This document shows, piece after piece, positions 1-4,804 of a stretch of DNA of 5,886 nucleotides (within the stretch, counting starts at the first letter, position 1; the number at the start of each line of letters is the position of its first letter). The DNA is taken from the NCBI GenBank assembly GCA_964485215.1, contig CAZAIM010000120.1, positions 1 to 5,886 on the forward strand, written 5' to 3'. Source of the DNA: HGM04593 sp964485215 (GTDB lineage Bacteria > Bacteroidota > Bacteroidia > Bacteroidales > Bacteroidaceae). The translations under genes were made by a program, and so were the position numbers. The notes under the pieces were generated by a model. It had not been told where the DNA came from and ran no database searches. It saw only the letters and a program-made list of their open reading frames with translations.

Positions 1-1
1 G

Positions 2-121
2 GTTCACTTGCGCAAGAGCAATACCGAGCCTATCATCCGCATCTATTCCGAGGGTCCTACACAGGAGGCTGCCGATGCAATCGGTGAGGAGATTCTTGCA
101 CTTGCAAACAGTTTGATGTGA
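2..121 (+). CDS. glmM: C-terminal end of phosphoglucosamine mutase-like phosphohexomutase (partial, 5' end outside window)
   Basis: Only the last 39 codons and the TGA stop are present; the gene enters from the left edge. The visible peptide begins VHLRKSNTEPIIRIYSEG. The RKSNTEP stretch corresponds to the C-terminal phosphate-binding loop of the alpha-D-phosphohexomutase superfamily (RxSxTEP), followed by the usual I-R-I-Y-x-E strand and a final helix (QEAADAIGEEILALANSLM). In Bacteroidales, phosphohexomutases with this RKSNTEP form are normally annotated as GlmM, which converts glucosamine-6-phosphate to glucosamine-1-phosphate in the cytoplasm for UDP-GlcNAc, peptidoglycan and LPS synthesis. 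The catalytic serine and metal-binding domains are not in the window, so a phosphomannomutase or phosphoglucomutase specificity cannot be excluded. No terminator follows at once; the nearest strong hairpin is about 137 bases downstream. Confidence 0.85.
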   Translation, partial: VHLRKSNTEPIIRIYSEGPTQEAADAIGEEILALANSLM

Positions 122-257
122 TAATCCTGCTGCATAATGGCGGTATAATTAACAAACTACTTCGTTGTTGTCGGAATCAAGGCTTGGCTGAGTGTCTATG
201 TGCACTCCATTCGTCTTAAATCCCAACGCATTGTATTTTGTCAATTCTTGTAAATTT

Positions 258-300
258 AAAGGAACTGTGCCCAAAATTGCATTTTTGACACAGTTCCTTT
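258..300 (+). terminator. Perfect 12-bp hairpin, possible glmM terminator or palindromic repeat element
   Basis: AAAGGAACTGTG (258-269) is exactly complementary to CACAGTTCCTTT (289-300). The 19-base loop can extend the stem by pairing CAAAA (272-276) with TTTTG (283-287). The right arm ends in TTTT followed by GTATATAT, a moderate U-tract, so it could end transcription from glmM, 137 bases upstream. The long loop and distance are unusual for a dedicated terminator. The GACACAGT type of arm reminds me of palindromic intergenic repeats in Bacteroidetes genomes, but that is recollection only. Confidence 0.6.
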
Positions 301-340
301 TGTATATATCCTTTACAACCGGGAAACCGTTGACACAGTT
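285..340. repeat. Direct repeat TTGACACAGTT, two copies (285-295 and 330-340)
   Basis: The 11-mer TTGACACAGTT occurs at 285-295, where it includes part of the right arm of the hairpin, and again at 330-340, a 45-base period. With the inverted left arm (AACTGTG, 263-269) the core is present three times within 80 bases. The second copy is followed by AATGCAG, the first is preceded by TTGCATT, hinting at a second, decayed inverted copy. It may be a remnant of a small palindromic element or a tandem binding site; the sequence does not decide. Confidence 0.5.
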
Positions 341-388
341 TTTAATGCAGTTTCTTGTTGCAAAAGGGAAAATATAACTTCTCTATTC

Positions 389-419
389 TTGTTTAAGTTG
401 TTGCGATTTGCTAATTTTG
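389..419 (+). promoter_or_regulatory. Bacteroidetes-type promoter for the secreted-protein gene
   Basis: TTG at 389-391 is followed by a 20-base spacer and TAATTTTG at 412-419, an exact match to the Bacteroides -7 consensus TAnnTTTG at the usual distance. Transcription should start about 5-8 bases after 419, giving an A/T-rich leader of roughly 20 bases before the ATG at 447. This also rules out the upstream in-frame TTG at 408 as the start, because it lies within the promoter. Confidence 0.7.
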
Positions 420-446
420 CAAAATATGTTTTTAAAAATTTGTATT

Positions 447-926
447 ATGAAAAGAGTATTGGCCATTTCATTTCTTCTTCTATCGGCTGTGACACTCCAG
501 GCTCAGGATTTTACAGGCTCGGTAGAGGGTTTGGCGCGAGAAGGAAAAGCGAAACTGGTGATAGATTATTCCGAGGCTTTGATTCACGGTATGAGTGAGC
601 AGGAGTTTGCGGTGTATGAGCAGGACTGGTACGATGACAAATATGAAATAATGGGAAAATTCCAGTCTTCGTTTGCGGAGGAACTTGATGATTATCTTGT
701 GTGTCATAGGAATGTGAAATCTCCGTTTACCATTGTTGTAAAGGTTAATAAGATAAGCAAGAAAGGAAACACGGTGTTGTCGATGCATATTTTCGAGGAT
801 GATGGCAGTGGCAATGAGAATGAGGTGGCGACAATTATAGACCTGGAAGGTGATGGCGGAACGTTCGGCACTAAACTTAACCTTATAAAGGATGGCGCAG
901 TGAGCACCGGTGAAAATGCCGGGTAG
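447..926 (+). CDS. Small secreted protein of unrecognised family, apparently cut short by an in-frame TAG
   Basis: The 159-residue product starts with a clear Sec signal peptide: a short basic start (MKR), a hydrophobic core (residues 4-17) and a likely cleavage site after LQAQ (residue 20), typical of Bacteroidetes. There is no lipobox cysteine, so a periplasmic or exported soluble protein is likely. The mature part (about 139 residues) is acidic in its middle, with a probable alpha/beta pattern (KAKLVIDYS at 35-42, FTIVVKVNKI at 94-103) and a glycine-rich end (GDGGTFGTKLNLIKDG, 135-150). I recognise no named domain and no catalytic motif. The frame continues past TAG for 12 plausible codons (927-965); see the separate entry. 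ATG 447 is chosen because the signal peptide begins there and the promoter overlaps the alternative TTG at 408. It is probably transcribed alone: its own promoter lies upstream, and a terminator at 1052 precedes convergent hemW. The function is unknown. Confidence 0.85.
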   Translation: MKRVLAISFLLLSAVTLQAQDFTGSVEGLAREGKAKLVIDYSEALIHGMSEQEFAVYEQDWYDDKYEIMGKFQSSFAEELDDYLVCHRNVKSPFTIVVKVNKISKKGNTVLSMHIFEDDGSGNENEVATIIDLEGDGGTFGTKLNLIKDGAVSTGENAG

Positions 927-965
927 TTCTTGAAAAAGCATTTGAAAAAGGTTTTGGATGATTGA
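927..965 (+). other. In-frame C-terminal extension beyond the TAG stop of the secreted protein
   Basis: Directly after the TAG at 924-926 the same frame reads FLKKHLKKVLDD and then TGA (963-965). The peptide is basic and amphipathic with a repeated (F/H)LKK unit, and it continues naturally from the LNLIKDGAVSTGENAG end. From memory, related Bacteroides secreted proteins end in a G-K-F-L-K-K type tail, which would fit TAG as a single-base change of AAG (Lys). I cannot verify this without an alignment. If correct, the ancestral protein had 172 residues. Nonsense mutation, a sequencing error or low-level readthrough are all possible. Confidence 0.5.
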
Positions 966-1050
966 CTTTTGCGGAATCTGTATGCCGGTTGTGCTTCTTG
1001 CTCCAAGCCGGGCGAGAGTTCCGGTGCTTCGCAAATGAATATAGCAGGAT

Positions 1051-1087
1051 AGGGTTGCCAAAATTGGTAGCCCTTTAATGTTTTCTT
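1051..1087 (+). terminator. Rho-independent terminator of the secreted-protein gene
   Basis: GGGTTGCC (1052-1059) pairs with GGTAGCCC (1066-1073), eight base pairs including two G-U wobbles, around the loop AAAATT. A1051 and T1074 can add one more pair. The stem is followed by TTTAATGTTTTCTT. In the opposite direction the two wobbles become A-C mismatches and no T-run follows, so it mainly serves the + strand gene rather than hemW. Confidence 0.6.
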
Positions 1088-1094
1088 CTATGGG

Positions 1095-2222
1095 TTATAC
1101 GTATATCAGTTCTCTGATTACTGCGTCACTTATGAAAATTCCTTTTCCTGTCAGTGACAAGTGCCCGTTTTCTTCTTTCAGGTTTCCAAGGGCTATCTCT
1201 TTTTTGGCAGAATGCAGCATGTGGCAGTTCAGTTTTTTGCTGAACTTCTCCTTCATCCAGTCGAGCGGCAGGCCTTTGGCTGTGCGCAGGCGGGTGAGGA
1301 CGGTGTCATTGTAGCGTTCTGCTTCGCTGAGCTGCTCTATACCGAAATTGCGCTTTCCGCTGTTTATGCCTTCTATGTATGCCTTTATGTCGTCGATGTT
1401 CCATTCGCGCGATGTTCCGTTGTAGGAGTGTGCTGCGGCTCCGAAGCCAATGTAAGGGGTGTCGTTCCAGTAATTGCTGTTGTGGCGGCTTTCCTTGCCG
1501 GGCTGTGCGAAGTTTGAAATCTCGTAGTGGCTGTATCCGGCTGCCTTCATTCTTTCAATGAGCATCCCGAACTGTTCTATGTTCTCCTCTTCGCTCAGTT
1601 CATTGACCTCGCCGCGTTGCAGGGAGCGGTAGAGTGGGGTTCCTTCTTCATACATAAGGTTGTATGCCGACAAATGGTCGGGATGCAGGGCTATGGCGCA
1701 GTCGAGGTCGTGTTGCCAATCCTGAGCCGTTGAACCGGGCAGAGCAAACATGAGGTCTATGCTTATGTTTTCAAATCCTGCACTGCGGGCGTTATTTACA
1801 GCTTGGCGTGCCTTTTCGGCGGTGTGCCGGCGACCCAGTCGCTGTAACTGTGTGTCGTTGAAGCTTTGTATGCCCATACTTATTCTGTTAAAGGGCAGGG
1901 CGCGTAGCTGTTCAAGGTATTCGGGGGTAAGGTCATCGGGATTGCATTCGATAGTGACTTCAGGTTTTTCCGAAACAGGATAGGAGGCGTAGAGCGTGTC
2001 GCATATTCTGCGCAGCAGCCCAACCGGGAGTGTCGATGGCGTGCCACCGCCAAAGTATATGGTGCCGATGGGGGCGTTCCCGGTGTATTCCTTGCGCTGT
2101 ACAATCTCTTTGCATAGTGCATCGGTGTATTCCTCTTCTATATTATACAAGGTAGAGGAGTAGAATGCGCAGTAGCGGCAACGCTGTCTGCAAAACGGTA
2201 TGTGTATATAAATTCCTGCCAC
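1095..2222 (-). CDS. hemW: HemW-type radical SAM heme chaperone (coproporphyrinogen III oxidase-like)
   Basis: The 375-residue product has the usual HemW length and order of motifs. Cys11, Cys15 and Cys18 form the CxxxCxxC site for the radical-SAM 4Fe-4S cluster, followed by AFYS. GGGTPS at 58-63 is the SAM-binding glycine motif. ECNPDDLT at 92-99, RISMGIQSF at 113-121 and LMFALPGST at 157-165 are core-barrel motifs. YEISNFAQPG (233-242), SRHNSNYW (245-252) and GFGAAAHSY (259-267) are HemW hallmarks, and a winged-helix-like tail follows (about 300-375). In E. coli, HemW binds heme and delivers it to proteins such as respiratory enzymes, and is not a true coproporphyrinogen dehydrogenase; many annotations still call it HemN-like. 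The start is GTG at 2222, chosen because MAGIYIHIPF is the normal family N-terminus and no upstream in-frame ATG exists. Two small deviations: Ala19 where Asp is common after the third Cys, and Ser245 where many HemW proteins have Cys. It is divergent from fusA2 and convergent with the secreted-protein gene, so it is probably monocistronic within the window. Confidence 0.95.
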   Translation of the reverse strand: MAGIYIHIPFCRQRCRYCAFYSSTLYNIEEEYTDALCKEIVQRKEYTGNAPIGTIYFGGGTPSTLPVGLLRRICDTLYASYPVSEKPEVTIECNPDDLTPEYLEQLRALPFNRISMGIQSFNDTQLQRLGRRHTAEKARQAVNNARSAGFENISIDLMFALPGSTAQDWQHDLDCAIALHPDHLSAYNLMYEEGTPLYRSLQRGEVNELSEEENIEQFGMLIERMKAAGYSHYEISNFAQPGKESRHNSNYWNDTPYIGFGAAAHSYNGTSREWNIDDIKAYIEGINSGKRNFGIEQLSEAERYNDTVLTRLRTAKGLPLDWMKEKFSKKLNCHMLHSAKKEIALGNLKEENGHLSLTGKGIFISDAVIRELIYV

Positions 2223-2242
2223 TTTTATGTTAAAATTTGCTA

Positions 2243-2250
2243 CAAAGATA
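2243..2250 (-). promoter_or_regulatory. Probable -7 element of the hemW promoter
   Basis: Read on the minus strand, 2250 to 2243 is TATCTTTG, an exact TAnnTTTG match. It lies 20 bases upstream of the GTG start, predicting a leader of about 13-16 bases. No TTG occurs at the expected -33 distance, only a T-rich TTTTTTC, so the promoter may be weak or helped by an activator. Confidence 0.5.
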
Positions 2251-2289
2251 GTTTTTTTATTTTTTCATTGAAAAAACCTTTGCATTCTA

Positions 2290-2320
2290 TTTGCTTTTGT
2301 TCGGGAAAATTCCTACATTG
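2290..2320 (+). promoter_or_regulatory. Candidate fusA2 promoter
   Basis: TTTG at 2290-2293 is followed by 20 bases and TACATTG (2314-2320), one T short of the TAnnTTTG consensus. Spacing is ideal but the -7 match is imperfect. If used, transcription would start near 2326, giving an unusually long leader of about 110 bases before the ATG at 2439. A non-consensus -7 would fit a promoter that needs an activator; Bacteroides fusA2 is reported to depend on the carbon-starvation regulator Cur (BT4338). Confidence 0.4.
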
Positions 2321-2343
2321 CCAACTCATTTGAAACTTTAACT

Positions 2344-2387
2344 AACCTGTTGAAAGGTTGAACCGCTGTTTGTGAAGAATATTCAAC
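2344..2387 (+). promoter_or_regulatory. Cluster of inverted and direct repeats in the fusA2 leader
   Basis: AACCT (2344-2348) pairs with AGGTT (2355-2359). GGTTGAACC (2356-2364) is itself a palindrome overlapping that right arm. GTTGAA occurs twice (2349-2354 and 2357-2362), and its complement TTCAAC lies at 2382-2387, overlapping the perfect 8-bp palindrome GAATATTC (2377-2384). The arms are mutually exclusive, so alternative RNA folds are possible, or the site could bind a dimeric regulator. TGTGA at 2371-2375 resembles a Crp half-site, but its expected partner (TCACA) is poor (TTCAA at 2382-2386). Confidence 0.35.
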
Positions 2388-2438
2388 GAATGATGTTGGC
2401 AGCTGATGTTCATCCTTTTGAATTAAAACAAAAATAGT

Positions 2439-4592
2439 ATGAAAACTTATCAAACCAACGAAATCAAGAACATTGCAATCGTAGGATGTTCCGGCTCTGG
2501 AAAAACCACTCTCACAGAGGCTATGCTCTATGAGGGTGGAATTATCAAACGTAGAGGTACAATTGAGGCAAAGAACACCGTTAGTGACTACTTTCCTGTA
2601 GAACAGGAGTATGGCTATTCGGTGTTTTCAACTGTATTCCAGATTGAGCAGGCCGGCAAGAAACTGAACCTTATAGACTGTCCGGGTGCTGACGACTTTG
2701 CAGGTGGTATGGTTAGTGCGATGACTGTTGCCGATTTGGCGATGATGGTCATCAATGGCCAGTATGGTGTTGAGGTAGGTACTCAGAACTGCTATCGCTA
2801 CATAAAGAAGATGAAGAAGCCTATGATGTTTGTCGTTAATCAGGTCGACAACGAGAAGTGCGACTACGATACAATCATCGAGCAGCTGCAGTCTATCTAT
2901 GGTTCAAAGGTTGTTCCTGTGCAGTACCCCTTGAATGCCGGCCCTGGCTTCAGCACCATAATTGATGTGCTGCTGATGAAGAAACTGACATTCACAGGTG
3001 AGGGTCAGGCTCCAGTTGTTGAGGATATTCCAGCAAGCGAACTCGAAAAGGCTAAGGCTCTTCACATGGAACTTGTGGAGAAGGCGGCTGAGAACGAGGA
3101 GGGGCTTATGGATAAGTTCTTCGAGTCTGAGGAGTTGTCAACCGATGAGATTCGTATGGGTGCGCGTCTCGGTCTATCTACTGATAGTGTCTATCCGGTT
3201 CTTTGCTGTTCGGCATCTACCGATGTTGCTGTGAGCCGTCTGCTTGAGTTCCTTGCCAATGTGGCTCCGGAAATTACCGATATGCCTCAGCCGGTGAATG
3301 CCGAGGGTGAGACTGTTCCGTACAATAGCGAGGCTCCTACATCGATATTCTTCTATAAGACATCTGTGGAACCGCACATTGGCGAAGTCAACTATTTCAA
3401 GGTTATGAGTGGTACGTTGAAGGCCGGTGATGACCTTTTGAATGCCGATCGCGGCTCTAAAGAGCGCATCGCGCAGCTGTTCTGTAGTGCTGGTGCCAAC
3501 CGTGTGGCTGTTGAAGAACTGAAGGCCGGCGACCTCGGATGTACTGTAAAGCTCAAGGATATAAAGATTGGAAATACTCTTAACGCAAAGGATGCCAACA
3601 ACAGGTTTGCTTTGGTGAAGTATCCTGCGTCAAAATATTCACGTGCAATAAAACCGGTCAATGAATCTGAAATAGAGAAGATGATGCAGGTTCTCAACCG
3701 CATGCACGAAGAAGACCCGACATGGAGAATAGAGCAGTCTAAGGAGTTGCGTCAGACTATCGTTTCGGGTCAGGGCGAGTTCCATTTGCGTACTCTAAAA
3801 TGGCGTCTGGAGAATGTTGAGAAGGTTCAGGTCAAGTACGAGGAGCCTAAGATTCCATATCGTGAGACAATTACGAAGGCTGCACGTGCCGACTATCGTC
3901 ATAAGAAACAGTCGGGCGGTGCCGGTCAGTTCGGTGAGGTTCATATGATTGTTGAACCATACGAGGAGGGCAAGCCATTGCAGGAGGTGTACCGTTTTGG
4001 CGGCCAGGAGTTCAAGATTAATGCTAAGGCTACCGAGGAGGTTACTCTTGACTGGGGTGGCAAGTTGGTGTTTGTGAACAGCATTGTCGGCGGAAGCATT
4101 GATGCCCGTTTTATGCCTGCTATTCTCAAGGGTGTGATGGAGCGTATGGAGCGTGGCCCTCTTACCGGTTCTTATGCCCGTGATGTTCGCGTAATTGTTT
4201 ACGACGGAAAGATGCACCCGGTAGACTCAAACGAGCTTTCGTTCATGCTCGCAGGACGTAATGCCTTCAGTGCTGCATTCCGTGAGGCCGGTCCTAAGAT
4301 TCTTGAGCCGGTTTATGACGTTGAAGTGTTCGTTCCATCGGACAAGATGGGTGATGTGATGAGTGATATCCAGGGTCGTCGCGGTATGATTATGGGTATG
4401 GAGAGCGAGAACGGTTATGAGAAACTCTCTGCAAAGGTTCCTTTGAAGGAGATGGCTTCTTACTCAACAACACTGAGTTCGCTCACAGGTGGACGTGCGT
4501 CGTTCATAATGTCGCCTTCAACATATGAACTTGTTCCAGGTGATGTGCAGAACAAACTCGTTGAGGAGTTGGCTGTTAAGGACGAGGATTGA
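2439..4592 (+). CDS. fusA2: EF-G2, elongation factor G paralog with a GTPase-deviant G domain
   Basis: The 717-residue product is collinear with EF-G. The G domain (about 1-290) has an intact P-loop, GCSGSGKTT (16-24), but the switch regions are unlike canonical EF-G. RGITI is replaced by YGYSV (58-62), the DTPGHVDF motif by DCPGADDF (80-87), so Ala84 stands where the catalytic His should be, and NKxD by NQVD (134-137). SAS (258-260) is the probable G5. Domain II follows (about 295-390), then domain III with EEDPTWRIE (424-432) and GQGEFHL (444-450, normally GMGELHL). Domain IV contains GAGQFGEV (494-501) and SNELSFMLAGRNAFSAAF (597-614), and domain V runs about 622-700 with GRRGMIMGM (646-654) and SLTGGRASF (681-689). 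The protein should therefore bind the ribosome and promote translocation but hydrolyse GTP poorly. It matches what is known of Bacteroides thetaiotaomicron EF-G2, reported to support slow GTPase-independent translation in carbon starvation and gut colonisation. The G-domain pattern and full domain IV argue against TetM-type resistance proteins or RF3. The ATG at 2439 follows an A-rich leader without Shine-Dalgarno. The gene is monocistronic: its own control region lies upstream and a strong terminator downstream. Confidence 0.93.
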   Translation: MKTYQTNEIKNIAIVGCSGSGKTTLTEAMLYEGGIIKRRGTIEAKNTVSDYFPVEQEYGYSVFSTVFQIEQAGKKLNLIDCPGADDFAGGMVSAMTVADLAMMVINGQYGVEVGTQNCYRYIKKMKKPMMFVVNQVDNEKCDYDTIIEQLQSIYGSKVVPVQYPLNAGPGFSTIIDVLLMKKLTFTGEGQAPVVEDIPASELEKAKALHMELVEKAAENEEGLMDKFFESEELSTDEIRMGARLGLSTDSVYPVLCCSASTDVAVSRLLEFLANVAPEITDMPQPVNAEGETVPYNSEAPTSIFFYKTSVEPHIGEVNYFKVMSGTLKAGDDLLNADRGSKERIAQLFCSAGANRVAVEELKAGDLGCTVKLKDIKIGNTLNAKDANNRFALVKYPASKYSRAIKPVNESEIEKMMQVLNRMHEEDPTWRIEQSKELRQTIVSGQGEFHLRTLKWRLENVEKVQVKYEEPKIPYRETITKAARADYRHKKQSGGAGQFGEVHMIVEPYEEGKPLQEVYRFGGQEFKINAKATEEVTLDWGGKLVFVNSIVGGSIDARFMPAILKGVMERMERGPLTGSYARDVRVIVYDGKMHPVDSNELSFMLAGRNAFSAAFREAGPKILEPVYDVEVFVPSDKMGDVMSDIQGRRGMIMGMESENGYEKLSAKVPLKEMASYSTTLSSLTGGRASFIMSPSTYELVPGDVQNKLVEELAVKDED

Positions 4593-4611
4593 TGTTCCGG
4601 TGCATAATACT

Positions 4612-4643
4612 AAGGACGACACTTTTGGGTGTCGTCCTTTTTT
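4612..4643 (+). terminator. Strong Rho-independent terminator of fusA2
   Basis: AAGGACGACAC (4612-4622) and GTGTCGTCCTT (4629-4639) form a perfect 11-bp stem around the loop TTTTGG, followed by an unbroken run of six T (4638-4643). It begins 20 bases after the fusA2 stop codon and should separate fusA2 from the downstream kinase gene. Confidence 0.93.
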
Positions 4644-4663
4644 GTTAAATAGATTCCCGTTTT

Positions 4664-4762
4664 TAGAAAATATGGCTGTTTTCTATGTGTTTTGGTTGTT
4701 GTTATAGCAATTATAATTAGGGTTTTCTGTTAATTAAAGGAAAAATGTGAATAATAATTCCT
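4664..4762. promoter_or_regulatory. A/T-rich palindromes upstream of the kinase gene
   Basis: This gap holds several inverted repeats: TAGAAAA-N8-TTTTCTA (4664-4685), the perfect palindromes AATTATAATT (4709-4718) and TTAATTAA (4730-4737), and AGGAA-N15-TTCCT (4738-4762). They lie just upstream of the proposed promoter, where activator or autoregulatory sites would sit. In DNA this A/T-rich short palindromes are expected by chance, so only the cluster and its position are suggestive. Confidence 0.3.
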
Positions 4763-4768
4763 GTTTTG

Positions 4769-4800
4769 TTGTGGGGCTTTGAATGTTGTGATTATATTTG
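4769..4800 (+). promoter_or_regulatory. Promoter of the sensor kinase gene, placed very close to the start codon
   Basis: TTG (4769-4771), a 21-base spacer and TATATTTG (4793-4800), an exact TAnnTTTG -7 element, make a good Bacteroidetes promoter. The ATG follows only four bases later (4805), so transcription would begin at or within a few bases of the start codon, suggesting a leaderless or nearly leaderless mRNA. No better upstream -7 element was seen. Confidence 0.6.
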
Positions 4801-4804
4801 CTGT

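Larger units (their letters stand above)
122..446. other. Intergenic region of 325 bases between glmM and the secreted-protein gene
   Basis: I see no convincing gene here. The first 135 bases (122-257) hold nothing I recognise. Bases 258-300 form a strong hairpin, 285-340 hold a repeated sequence related to its arm, and 389-419 is a good Bacteroidetes promoter for the next gene. A 61-codon open frame (192-377) crosses the hairpin and is most likely a chance frame: its repeated TQFL peptide comes from the DNA repeat. Confidence 0.7.

Noticed and set aside
285..290. TTGACA as a sigma-70 -35 box (also at 330-335)
   Set aside because: Bacteroidetes primary sigma factor does not use the E. coli -35/-10 consensus, and no suitable -7 TAnnTTTG lies at the right distance from either copy.
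192..377. 61-codon open frame on the + strand
   Set aside because: It crosses the 12-bp hairpin and repeats, has no promoter or family resemblance, and its internal TQFL repetition simply reflects the DNA repeat.
923..961. Frameshift explanation for the C-terminus of the secreted protein (alternative frame reading VLEKAFEKGFG)
   Set aside because: This frame would need a -1 shift at the stop. The unshifted frame after TAG already gives a better tail (FLKKHLKKVLDD), so a nonsense change is simpler.
480..1061. 193-codon open frame on the minus strand
   Set aside because: It is antisense to the signal-peptide-bearing protein at 447-926 and runs through that gene's terminator; its composition is not protein-like.
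3795..4217. 140-codon minus-strand frame within fusA2
   Set aside because: It lies entirely opposite well-conserved EF-G domain III-IV sequence and is a shadow frame.
2439..4592. TetM/TetQ-type ribosomal protection protein
   Set aside because: Those proteins keep a canonical GTPase site, including the catalytic His. The altered G motifs here and the EF-G-like domain IV and V fit EF-G2 better.
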